Assembly: GCA_023134215.1 (NCBI GenBank)
Contig: JAGLUV010000049.1
Location: forward strand, 1 to 6,142
Reading direction: 5' to 3'
From: Candidatus Thorarchaeota archaeon
GTDB taxonomy: Archaea > Asgardarchaeota > Thorarchaeia > Thorarchaeales > Thorarchaeaceae
Length of the DNA: 6,142 bases
The notes beneath the pieces are model-generated. The model made no database searches. It saw only the letters and a program-made list of their open reading frames with translations, and was not told the DNA's origin. Both the position numbers and the translations under genes were made by a program. Shown piece after piece: positions 1 through 4,887 of this stretch (positions are counted from its first letter, which is position 1; each line of letters starts with the position of its first letter).

Positions 1-2
1 CT

Positions 3-122
3 ATAATCGCCTTCCGGCAGACCGATTTGCATGAGTTGTCAGACAAAGAGTTGTCCTTTAATCCTTGTGAACGATGCAAGAAAGCGGGATGTAATGCAGG
101 ACCAGTCGAATTCTTCCCTTGA
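3..122 (+). CDS. C-terminal end of an unidentified protein with a cysteine cluster (partial)
   Basis: The third forward frame is open from the left edge to a TGA at 120-122 and gives 39 residues; the start lies outside the window. The visible tail is polar and then carries the motif NPCERCKKAGCNAGP, with three cysteines spaced C-x2-C-x4-C, followed by a hydrophobic end VEFFP. Such spacing could bind a metal or an Fe-S cluster, but the partner residues, if any, are not visible. I do not recognise the family. The other two forward frames hit stops early (TAA at 4, TGA at 32). The frame points towards the 5S rRNA gene on the opposite strand and ends about 54 bp before its 3' end. No T-run follows on this strand. 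With so little sequence it could also be a chance open frame; the cysteine pattern makes a real gene somewhat more likely. Confidence 0.5.
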   Translation: MIAFRQTDLHELSDKELSFNPCERCKKAGCNAGPVEFFP

Positions 123-163
123 TGATATCGGACTGTGGACGAAGGAGCTATTGAACTAGTCAG

Positions 164-175
164 AAAAGGGAAAAA
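164..175 (-). terminator. oligo-T terminator after 5S rRNA
   Basis: Read on the minus strand, the 5S 3' end is followed directly by five T, then CCC, then four T. Runs of T on the non-template strand are the usual archaeal transcription termination signal. The position right after the 3' strand of helix I supports this. The same stretch can also pair back into the 5S body (see findings). Confidence 0.55.
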
Positions 176-294
176 TGTGCCAGCTCAAGGGCTTGTCACG
201 GGCTCGCGCACCGCACATTTCCCTTGACGACATCGGGCTTAACTTCTGAGATCGGAACGAGATCAGGTGAACCCCGACGCCTTTGGCCGGCATC
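176..294 (-). rRNA. rrf: 5S ribosomal RNA
   Basis: The minus strand holds the conserved 5S core: a TTCCGA loop region, then the hallmark CAGAAGTTAAGCCCG, and later the archaeal-type TGCGGTGCGCGAGCC of the loop E/helix IV region. The fold closes well. Helix I pairs TGCCGGC (292-286) with GCTGGCA (184-178). Helix II pairs GGCGTCGGG with CCCGATGTC over nine pairs, two of them G-U. Helix III has CTGA against TCAG. Helix V pairs TCAAGGG with CCCTTGA. The length of about 119 nt is normal; the ends are inferred from helix I and may be off by one to three bases. A TATA box lies about 28 bp upstream and T-runs follow the 3' end, so the gene looks independently transcribed. The gene upstream on this strand is tRNA-Trp and beyond it an opposite-strand protein gene, so no 23S rRNA gene precedes it. 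Confidence 0.93.
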
Positions 295-317
295 GTCCTC
301 TGTCCGGTTACATTGTG

Positions 318-324
318 TTTTAAA
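318..324 (-). promoter_or_regulatory. TATA box for 5S rRNA
   Basis: The minus strand reads GGTTTAAAACAC here, with the TTTAAAA core centred near 321. That is about 28 bp from the inferred 5S 5' end, the distance expected between an archaeal TATA box and its transcription start. It lies in the 69-bp spacer after tRNA-Trp, so 5S can be transcribed separately, although read-through from the tRNA gene is not excluded. Confidence 0.65.
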
Positions 325-363
325 CCTTACCTTACGTCAGCTACGGGAGCAATAGCTTAGGGA

Positions 364-474
364 TGGTGGGGCGAGTGGGATTCGAACCCACGATCGACGA
401 GTGACTCTTCGTTATGACCCCTTAGTTTCATAAGATCTGGAGCCCGTCGCCATACCGGGCTAGGCCACCGCCCC
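364..474 (-). tRNA. trnW: tRNA-Trp (anticodon CCA) with intron
   Basis: The cloverleaf was folded by hand on the minus strand. The acceptor stem is GGGGCGG (474-468) with TCGCCCC (374-368), including one G-U pair. The D arm is GCC/GGC around a loop AGCCCGGTA. The anticodon stem is ACGGG with CTCGT once the intron is removed, with anticodon CCA at 440-438. The variable loop has five bases, and the T arm is GTGGG TTCGAAT CCCAC. The discriminator is A (367) and a CCA end is encoded (366-364). The mature length is 77 nt with CCA, from one extra D-loop base. Without removing 403-436 the anticodon stem cannot form, which defines the intron. No convincing TATA box is seen at the expected distance upstream; a weak CTTATCAA-like element near 533-541 would give a leader of roughly 35 nt. 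5S rRNA follows downstream. Confidence 0.92.
403..436 (-). other. 34-nt tRNA-Trp intron at position 37/38
   Basis: The intron sits after G37 and before A38, the canonical archaeal site. It contains a hairpin TTATGA/TCATAA with a ten-base loop. A bulge-helix-bulge for the splicing endonuclease can be drawn: outer anticodon stem, 3-nt bulge TCA at the 3' site, short central helix CTC/GAG plus one C-A mismatch, then 3-nt bulge AGA at the 5' site. The mismatch makes it a slightly relaxed motif. It is far too short to hold the box C/D guide RNA known from tRNA-Trp introns of other euryarchaea. Confidence 0.8.
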
Positions 475-482
475 GAATGCTG

Positions 483-488
483 ATATAG
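483..488 (+). promoter_or_regulatory. possible TATA element for rnhB (long-form start)
   Basis: The sequence GATATAGC is TATA-like. On the plus strand it would place a transcription start near 511, a few bases before the GTG at 519. On the minus strand it is only about 10 bp from the tRNA-Trp 5' end, too close to serve that gene. The choice between this and the element near 578 depends on the true rnhB start. Confidence 0.25.
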
Positions 489-573
489 CGGGTCTAGCTT
501 CTGCCGACCCGAAAAGGCGTGAAGTTCGACGTTGATAAGAACCTTTCGCCAGCGATAGCCGTGCAGACAGATT

Positions 574-582
574 TGGTAATAA
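574..582 (+). promoter_or_regulatory. possible TATA-like element for leaderless rnhB
   Basis: The stretch TGGTAATAAGC is a weak TATA match centred about 28 bp before the ATG at 606. With no Shine-Dalgarno sequence close to that ATG, a leaderless rnhB transcript starting at or near the A of the ATG would fit. This is inference from spacing alone. Confidence 0.25.
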
Positions 583-605
583 GCGGGAGTCATTCTTGTA
601 TTGTT

Positions 606-1292
606 ATGAGCCCCAACGATAGTAAACTTCGCGGCGTTGCCGGGATTGATGAGGCCGGCCGCGGTCCACTAGTTGGCCCTCTTGTCGTTTGCGGCGTGCT
701 TTTCGAGCAAGAAACGATCCGCGATTTGGATAGCTTGGGAGTAAAGGACTCCAAGATGTTGACTCCAAGGCGCCGAACGCAGCTATTGGAATCAATCAAG
801 CGGCTTGCCAGTAGGATTGAATTGCAGTCCATATCAGCGTCTGAAATCGATAGGTTGAGAGGACAAAAAGTGAATCTGAATGAGATCGAAGTCCGTGCGT
901 TTGTTTCTATTGCCAAATCTTTGAAACCCTCTTCGCTATACTTGGATGCCGCAGACGTGAAGGCGCAACGATTTGGAATTGCGGTTTCCGAGCGTAGCGG
1001 TCTGTCTACATTGGGGTGCAAAGTAGTGTCGGAACACAAAGCCGATTCGAAGTACCCTGTTGTTTCTGCAGCTTCTATCGTGGCCAAGGTAGAGCGTGAT
1101 AATGCCATCAAGCTTCTTCATGAGGAGTTTGGAGATTTCGGCTCTGGCTACCCATCAGATCCAAAGACTATCGAGTTCGTTCGGGGTTTCCTGTCCGACA
1201 CAGGAAAATTGCCAAACATAGTCCGGCACAGCTGGGAATCAGTCAACAGAATACGAGCCGAACTAAAAACCCAGCAGTTGAGGCTTGGCTAA
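606..1292 (+). CDS. rnhB: ribonuclease HII
   Basis: This enzyme cuts the RNA strand of RNA/DNA hybrids and removes single ribonucleotides left in DNA, starting ribonucleotide excision repair. The 228-residue protein has the family signature GIDEAGRGPLVGPL near its N terminus. All four acidic catalytic positions are visible: D15 and E16, D114 in YLDAAD, and D147 in KADSKYPVVSAASI. The conserved tyrosine of GSGYPSDP is at 182 and the RHSW motif is near the end. I chose the ATG at 606 because archaeal RNase HII usually begins within about 15 residues of IDEAGRG. A GTG at 519 in the same frame would add 29 residues that do not look like the family and has only a weak AAAGG very close before it; no Shine-Dalgarno sequence sits close to 606 either, so a leaderless message is possible. 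The gene is monocistronic here and converges on the COG1395 regulator with 7 bp between stop codons. Confidence 0.93.
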   Translation: MSPNDSKLRGVAGIDEAGRGPLVGPLVVCGVLFEQETIRDLDSLGVKDSKMLTPRRRTQLLESIKRLASRIELQSISASEIDRLRGQKVNLNEIEVRAFVSIAKSLKPSSLYLDAADVKAQRFGIAVSERSGLSTLGCKVVSEHKADSKYPVVSAASIVAKVERDNAIKLLHEEFGDFGSGYPSDPKTIEFVRGFLSDTGKLPNIVRHSWESVNRIRAELKTQQLRLG

Positions 1293-1299
1293 CCTCAGT

Positions 1300-2262
1300 C
1301 TATGTACTTGATCTCTCATCTAGTATCTTCTTGAGGTCACGTGGCTTTTGAATGTCATCTAGTTCATGTTGTCTAATCACTGGCAAATCCGACACGCTCT
1401 CTTGTGCATGACCTTCTTCCACAATGATGAGTGCATCAGACTCCGTGATGCTGGAAACGCTCTTCAGAATCCCAACGCGTTTCTGCAGTCCACCGCTCTT
1501 TAGTGAGCCAACTCCGGATATCAGCGGAGGCCCTTTCTCCTTTGCTGCCACGTTGAATGGAGCACGGTCAGTCCAAAGCACCTTCATACCTAATCGGTCG
1601 AAGAATTCATTCACCTTTATCTCAAGATTCGGTATTTCCATTGGCTTTCCTGGCTCGGTGAGATGCTCTCGTGCCCAGGGCTCATTAAAGACATCAATGG
1701 GTATCACAAGATCAGTTTCAAGCACTTTCTCCAAGCGATCAGCAACGTTTGTGCTAATATCCATCTCATCCTTCTCATATGCCAAGATAGCTCGGGCCGA
1801 AACTTCAACACATTCAGCTAGTTCCTCTTTGGTCATGCTCTGGGAGAGACGCACCTCTCTGAGCTTTGCACCATCGATTGCTACAAACCGTCCACCCCGC
1901 TGGATGAACTCACGAGGCATCTTCCTTTCTGCAATTATGCTATGCAGACTAGTCGGTGCGATAGTGGAAACTCCATATCTCTTGTACACCACGCCAGAGC
2001 TGAGCGCGGCTCTCCGAGTTCTCATTCCTATTACGAGCGGAGTAGCATTGAAGAAATGAGCCACAAGCTGAAGCGCAATTGCGTCTTCACTGGTCAAAGA
2101 GTCGATGTTGGCCAAGACCTTTACAAGTATGAGTTGGTCTTCCCTACGGGCAACCAAGTCAAAGCAGCTCGGACGCACATCACACTGTGATGATTGACTA
2201 AACCCAGCTTCCTCTAGCTGAGTAATCACATCGCGAATGAGCTTGGTTCTAGCCTTGGTCAA
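1300..2262 (-). CDS. archaeal HTH-type transcriptional regulator, COG1395 family
   Basis: The 320-residue protein matches in length and layout the archaeal family annotated as putative HTH-type transcriptional regulatory protein. An N-terminal domain (about 1-110) has the characteristic stretches CFDLVARR, LVKVLANIDSLT, PLVIGMRTRR and SGVVYKRYGVSTI. After RGGRFVAIDG comes an XRE/Cro-like helix-turn-helix (about 132-185) with LREVRLSQSMTKEELAE and a recognition-helix region ending AILAYEKDE. A C-terminal domain (about 210-310) is of unknown role. DNA binding is expected from the fold; target genes are unknown. The start is a TTG; the nearby ATG is out of frame, and a weak GAGAG lies about nine bases upstream. 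The gene follows the nop5-fibrillarin-DUF61 cluster after 76 bp that contain a TATA-like inverted repeat, so separate and perhaps self-regulated expression is likely. Confidence 0.87.
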   Translation of the reverse strand: MTKARTKLIRDVITQLEEAGFSQSSQCDVRPSCFDLVARREDQLILVKVLANIDSLTSEDAIALQLVAHFFNATPLVIGMRTRRAALSSGVVYKRYGVSTIAPTSLHSIIAERKMPREFIQRGGRFVAIDGAKLREVRLSQSMTKEELAECVEVSARAILAYEKDEMDISTNVADRLEKVLETDLVIPIDVFNEPWAREHLTEPGKPMEIPNLEIKVNEFFDRLGMKVLWTDRAPFNVAAKEKGPPLISGVGSLKSGGLQKRVGILKSVSSITESDALIIVEEGHAQESVSDLPVIRQHELDDIQKPRDLKKILDERSST

Positions 2263-2310
2263 AGCAAACGTCTCTCATTCAACCTACGAATGTAACCTTT
2301 TCAGGATTCC

Positions 2311-2324
2311 TGCATGTATATGCA
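2311..2324 (-). promoter_or_regulatory. TATA-like element inside a perfect inverted repeat, upstream of the regulator gene
   Basis: TGCATGTATATGCA is a perfect inverted repeat with arms TGCAT and ATGCA around four bases, and it includes a TATA-like ATATACAT on the minus strand. It is centred about 56 bp before the TTG start, giving a predicted transcription start near 2290 and a leader of about 28 nt. It falls between the DUF61 stop and the regulator start. A symmetric site over the TATA box is what a repressing HTH dimer would use, but no binding evidence exists. Confidence 0.4.
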
Positions 2325-2338
2325 AGGGCATGAATCGT

Positions 2339-2800
2339 TCACTCTGGCTTTCCGCGATTCGTTTCAGCCGCTATTGTGAATCCTATGCAAGTAGTGGATG
2401 GCAATTTGCGACGTAATACTTGCACCTGAGGTCTTGCCAGTCGGTCATTCATTTTCCATCCCGGGAGTTCATCCCATCCTAGGTCAACATCTCCTACGAT
2501 TAGATGTTGAATGAGAAACAGCTCCACTTTGTTACCTCCCACGGTGTGTATTCCTGGCCCATAGCCAATGCGTCTTAGAATCACTATTGGCAGCCATATC
2601 TCACCATGGAACTTCCGCGGAACAATCTCTCCGAGTTTCGCGATTTCCTCTTTGTGAAACGCCGAGGTTTCGCCATTGCGCGTTGTATATTGGGGGGATT
2701 CTGCAGCGATTAACTCCTTGAGAGAAACCCTCCCTTCGGGCAAGTCATCATTGATGGAGTCTATGTCACGTTCCAGCAGTTTATCGATGTTCGAACCCAC
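2339..2800 (-). CDS. UPF0216 / DUF61 family protein of unknown function
   Basis: The 153-residue protein shows the pattern of the archaeal UPF0216 (DUF61) family: a short helical N terminus, then LPEGRVSLKELI, PQYTTRNGE, a helix with HKEEIAKLGEIVP, the strand IWLPIVILRR, and a C-terminal LRRKLPSTTCIGFTI. No catalytic motif, membrane segment or signal peptide is seen and no function is established for the family. The start is GTG: an in-frame TAA lies directly before it, and GGGGGT (2812-2807) sits six bases upstream as a good Shine-Dalgarno match. The gene begins 13 nt after the fibrillarin stop, so it is almost certainly co-transcribed with the box C/D RNP genes. That suggests, but does not prove, a role in RNA processing or translation. 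Confidence 0.87.
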   Translation of the reverse strand: MGSNIDKLLERDIDSINDDLPEGRVSLKELIAAESPQYTTRNGETSAFHKEEIAKLGEIVPRKFHGEIWLPIVILRRIGYGPGIHTVGGNKVELFLIQHLIVGDVDLGWDELPGWKMNDRLARPQVQVLRRKLPSTTCIGFTIAAETNRGKPE

Positions 2801-2813
2801 TTAATGACCCCCA

Positions 2814-3506
2814 TCATCCTGTAACTCGTACAACAACCATCATGTGATCCTTCTCCAGCGGTTCAAGATTCACCATTTCTACAATCTCAAGACCGTAGTT
2901 GTCGAGTGTGGATATCTCCTTGTTGTAAACTGTCCTAACATCAGATGTTGAATCAATGCTGCGCGCCTTGATAGCAATCATACCCCACGCTCCATTCGAA
3001 CAGAATGCACTAAGATTCTCAAAAAGAATTCTCGCTTGATCCATCTGAGCGACATCTTGGTAGACGACATCAATAGGGCCTGCCACTAGAGGAGAATATT
3101 TGGTTGGGTGTCTGGCATCGCTGACGATTGGGAACACGTTAGTCCTAGTTTCGCTCAGCTGGAGCAATTTTCTTGCAACCCGTGGTGAAAACTCCACAGC
3201 GTAGATAATGCCACGCGGTCCTACAATATCAGAAACATGACTCACTGTGGTTCCCGAGGCAGCTCCCAAGTAGAGCACTCTGGAACCTGGTTGTATTGGC
3301 ATCTCCTTTAGGCCCTTCATAATGGATGCTGCCAACTTTGACCGTCTTGGCATCCAGAGTCGAAATTCACCATCTTCTCCTTTAATCAACTTCTCACCAT
3401 AAACACTTGCACCCGGAACTAACGAGCGCGTGGCGAGCGATGATCTCTCTCCAGTCCTGATTGTGAAAACCCCGGGTAACCGGTGCTCCTCAATCTTTGC
3501 TATCAC
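2814..3506 (-). CDS. flpA: fibrillarin-like rRNA/tRNA 2'-O-methyltransferase
   Basis: This is the catalytic subunit of the box C/D ribonucleoprotein, which transfers methyl groups from S-adenosylmethionine to ribose 2'-hydroxyls of rRNA and tRNA at sites chosen by guide RNAs. The 230-residue protein has the family N-terminal region (PGVFTIR, LATRSLVPGASVYGEK, then RRSKLAASIMKGL). The Rossmann methyltransferase core follows, with SAM-binding VLYLGAASGTT at 77-87, AVEFS around E105 and VSDAR around D130. Further conserved stretches are VVYQDVAQMDQA (D151), IAIKAR (K180) and LEPLEKDHMMVVV (H221). The start is GTG, placed directly after the nop5 stop codon (TAG then GTG, no gap), so translation is probably coupled to Nop5, its assembly partner. 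GGGG lies a few bases further upstream as a weak ribosome site. The length is usual for archaea. Confidence 0.96.
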   Translation of the reverse strand: MIAKIEEHRLPGVFTIRTGERSSLATRSLVPGASVYGEKLIKGEDGEFRLWMPRRSKLAASIMKGLKEMPIQPGSRVLYLGAASGTTVSHVSDIVGPRGIIYAVEFSPRVARKLLQLSETRTNVFPIVSDARHPTKYSPLVAGPIDVVYQDVAQMDQARILFENLSAFCSNGAWGMIAIKARSIDSTSDVRTVYNKEISTLDNYGLEIVEMVNLEPLEKDHMMVVVRVTG

Positions 3507-4760
3507 CTAATTTCCCCACTTTCTTCTCTTTCCGGGGCTGTGATCCCTTTTTCCTCGTTTCTTCTGTGGGCGTCTGTCGGGCTTCTTAGGTGGCTTGGGA
3601 GGAGGGGCCTCCGGATACAGTCGTTGAATCTCTTCAACCCTTTTATTGAATTGCGCCCTAAGATCTTCACCAATATTTCTCTTGGAATATGCATCAATGC
3701 GCGCTGCAATGGATAACTTGCCCGCCAGTGCTCTGGCAATCTTTCCTCTCTGCCAGTATGGCGCAGTATGTATATCTGCCACTTGGAAAATCACGCCATG
3801 TTTCGGGGGACTAGCCCCGGTTTTCAGACTTCGGAAGAGTGCCTTCTCGGCTCCAAAGATTTGTACGGCACTCGATGGTTTGCGTGCCAACTCCATGAGC
3901 GAGCCTGCAAGACTGATGAGTCGAGCTCCAACAAGAGGACCGACGAGTGCAGTGACATTCGGTGCGAGAGTGTCCATGAGGTCCGATAAATACTCCTCCA
4001 GTTCATGCCTCATTTCATGGAGGTCTTCAATTCTCTCTGCCAATTTCCGGAGGATGACAATGTCTGCATCCTGAAACTCAGCACCTGTGTCCTTATCCAA
4101 ACTCTCCATAATCGACTTGATTTGCGAGGTCGATAGACCTGAGGCGACAAGAGCCCCCTTATTGATTTGTGACCTTCCACCACAGTTCTTCACAGTTTGG
4201 ACAAACTGCTTGTTGTCTTCAACCAACCTACTGAGCGAAGGATGATGGAGTGAGTAAATTTCCCGAAGCCGCATTGTGAGCACATTGATTGACTTGTCAA
4301 TCTCGCCAATGGTGTCCACCGCATGTTTCACGAGAATATCCTTCTCTTCGCTGGCCTCAACCACTGTGGCTTTTGCAACGATCAGTGCCACATCTCGTCT
4401 GAAAGAAGAAACTTCTTCTGCGGAGCCGACCTTTCCACTCTCAATAAGGTACGTATCCTCACCGTTTCTGAATCCAGTCACTACATCAGGCTTCTTGTCA
4501 ACTCTCACCGGAATCTTTGTTGCTTGTGAAAGTGCTCGTGCCAGCGTTAACCCATCAACAAGAATCTCGTCGATTTTGAGCTTTTCCAAACTCTTCAAGA
4601 CTGCTTTCAAAGAATCTGATGAGCTTCCGTCATTGACCGCCATGATGTTCGAGGAGGCGAGCTCAGTGTCGGGGTAAGCAAGCTGTTCAACAACGACTTT
4701 GCTCTCTGCGTCTAGCACGAAGATCCCGAAAGATGTGAGAGTGAGATAGACTGTCACCAT
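3507..4760 (-). CDS. nop5: Nop5 (Nop56/58-like) box C/D RNP scaffold protein
   Basis: Nop5 joins guide RNA bound by L7Ae to fibrillarin in the archaeal box C/D methylation complex. The 417-residue protein shows an N-terminal fibrillarin-binding domain (about 1-120), then a NOSIC-type stretch and long helices (about 145-260, including VDTIGEIDKSINVLTMRLRE). The Nop RNA-binding domain spans about 262-375 with the signature GAEKALFRSLKTGASPPKHG at 303-322. The last 35 residues form a proline- then lysine/arginine-rich tail (PPPKPPKKP through KKRGKR), common in this family and likely to touch RNA. The common EWYSLHFPEL-type segment reads EIYSLHHPSL here. The start is ATG with a GAGATGAT sequence just upstream; a TATA-like ACTTATCC lies about 41 bp before it. 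It heads the minus-strand cluster and is divergent from pyrD. Confidence 0.96.
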   Translation of the reverse strand: MVTVYLTLTSFGIFVLDAESKVVVEQLAYPDTELASSNIMAVNDGSSSDSLKAVLKSLEKLKIDEILVDGLTLARALSQATKIPVRVDKKPDVVTGFRNGEDTYLIESGKVGSAEEVSSFRRDVALIVAKATVVEASEEKDILVKHAVDTIGEIDKSINVLTMRLREIYSLHHPSLSRLVEDNKQFVQTVKNCGGRSQINKGALVASGLSTSQIKSIMESLDKDTGAEFQDADIVILRKLAERIEDLHEMRHELEEYLSDLMDTLAPNVTALVGPLVGARLISLAGSLMELARKPSSAVQIFGAEKALFRSLKTGASPPKHGVIFQVADIHTAPYWQRGKIARALAGKLSIAARIDAYSKRNIGEDLRAQFNKRVEEIQRLYPEAPPPKPPKKPDRRPQKKRGKRDHSPGKRRKWGN

Positions 4761-4797
4761 TAATCATCTCTGAGGATGACTCTCCATGCAATACTCG

Positions 4798-4806
4798 GAT
4801 AAGTGT
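4798..4806 (-). promoter_or_regulatory. possible TATA element of the nop5 operon
   Basis: The minus strand reads CACTTATCCG, centred about 41 bp before the nop5 ATG. It would give a leader of about 15 nt that still contains GAGATGAT (4770-4763), a partial match to the archaeal Shine-Dalgarno sequence with short spacing. The match to a TATA consensus is weak. Confidence 0.3.
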
Positions 4807-4845
4807 GACGCTGCATCAGCGGAGCTCCTGAATGACTGCCATTGA

Positions 4846-4854
4846 GCTTATTAC
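4846..4854 (+). promoter_or_regulatory. possible TATA element of pyrDK
   Basis: GCTTATTAC is the best TATA-like sequence before pyrD. Its centre near 4850 predicts a transcription start near 4875, just upstream of the AGGTGA ribosome site. The intergenic region shared with nop5 is only about 127 bp, so the two divergent promoters lie within 50 bp of each other. Confidence 0.4.
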
Positions 4855-4877
4855 ACAACATAGAGCATTATTTTGAC

Positions 4878-4883
4878 AGGTGA
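4878..4883 (+). promoter_or_regulatory. pyrD: Shine-Dalgarno site that decides the pyrD start
   Basis: AGGTGA is a strong match to the archaeal anti-SD complement and lies four bases before the TTG at 4888. It lies downstream of the alternative TTG at 4873 and so could not serve that codon. Confidence 0.6.
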
Positions 4884-4887
4884 CCGC

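Noticed and set aside
164..224. Inverted repeat AGGGAAA..ATGTGC / GCACATTTCCCT as mobile-element ends
   Set aside because: Both arms lie in or next to the 5S gene with only about 32 bp between them and no transposase, so an RNA fold is the better explanation.
483..489. CTATATC as the TATA box of tRNA-Trp
   Set aside because: It is only about 10 bp from the tRNA 5' end, so transcription would begin inside the tRNA.
357..593. Minus-strand open frame of 78 codons
   Set aside because: It runs through the tRNA-Trp gene and the start region of rnhB and has no family resemblance.
590..1111. Long minus-strand open frame opposite rnhB (173 codons)
   Set aside because: It is antisense to the clearly conserved RNase HII frame and its translation is serine/threonine-rich without motifs, typical of a shadow frame.
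1424..2059. Plus-strand open frame of 211 codons opposite the regulator gene
   Set aside because: The minus-strand protein matches a known family end to end; the opposite frame is serine-rich with no recognisable motif.
3646..4677. Plus-strand open frames opposite nop5
   Set aside because: They overlap the Nop5 coding region fully, including its diagnostic motif, and show no domain features.
575..4854. Shared 9-mer GTAATAAGC before rnhB and, inverted, between nop5 and pyrD
   Set aside because: It is just an AT-rich TATA-like word; two occurrences in 6 kb do not support a regulon.
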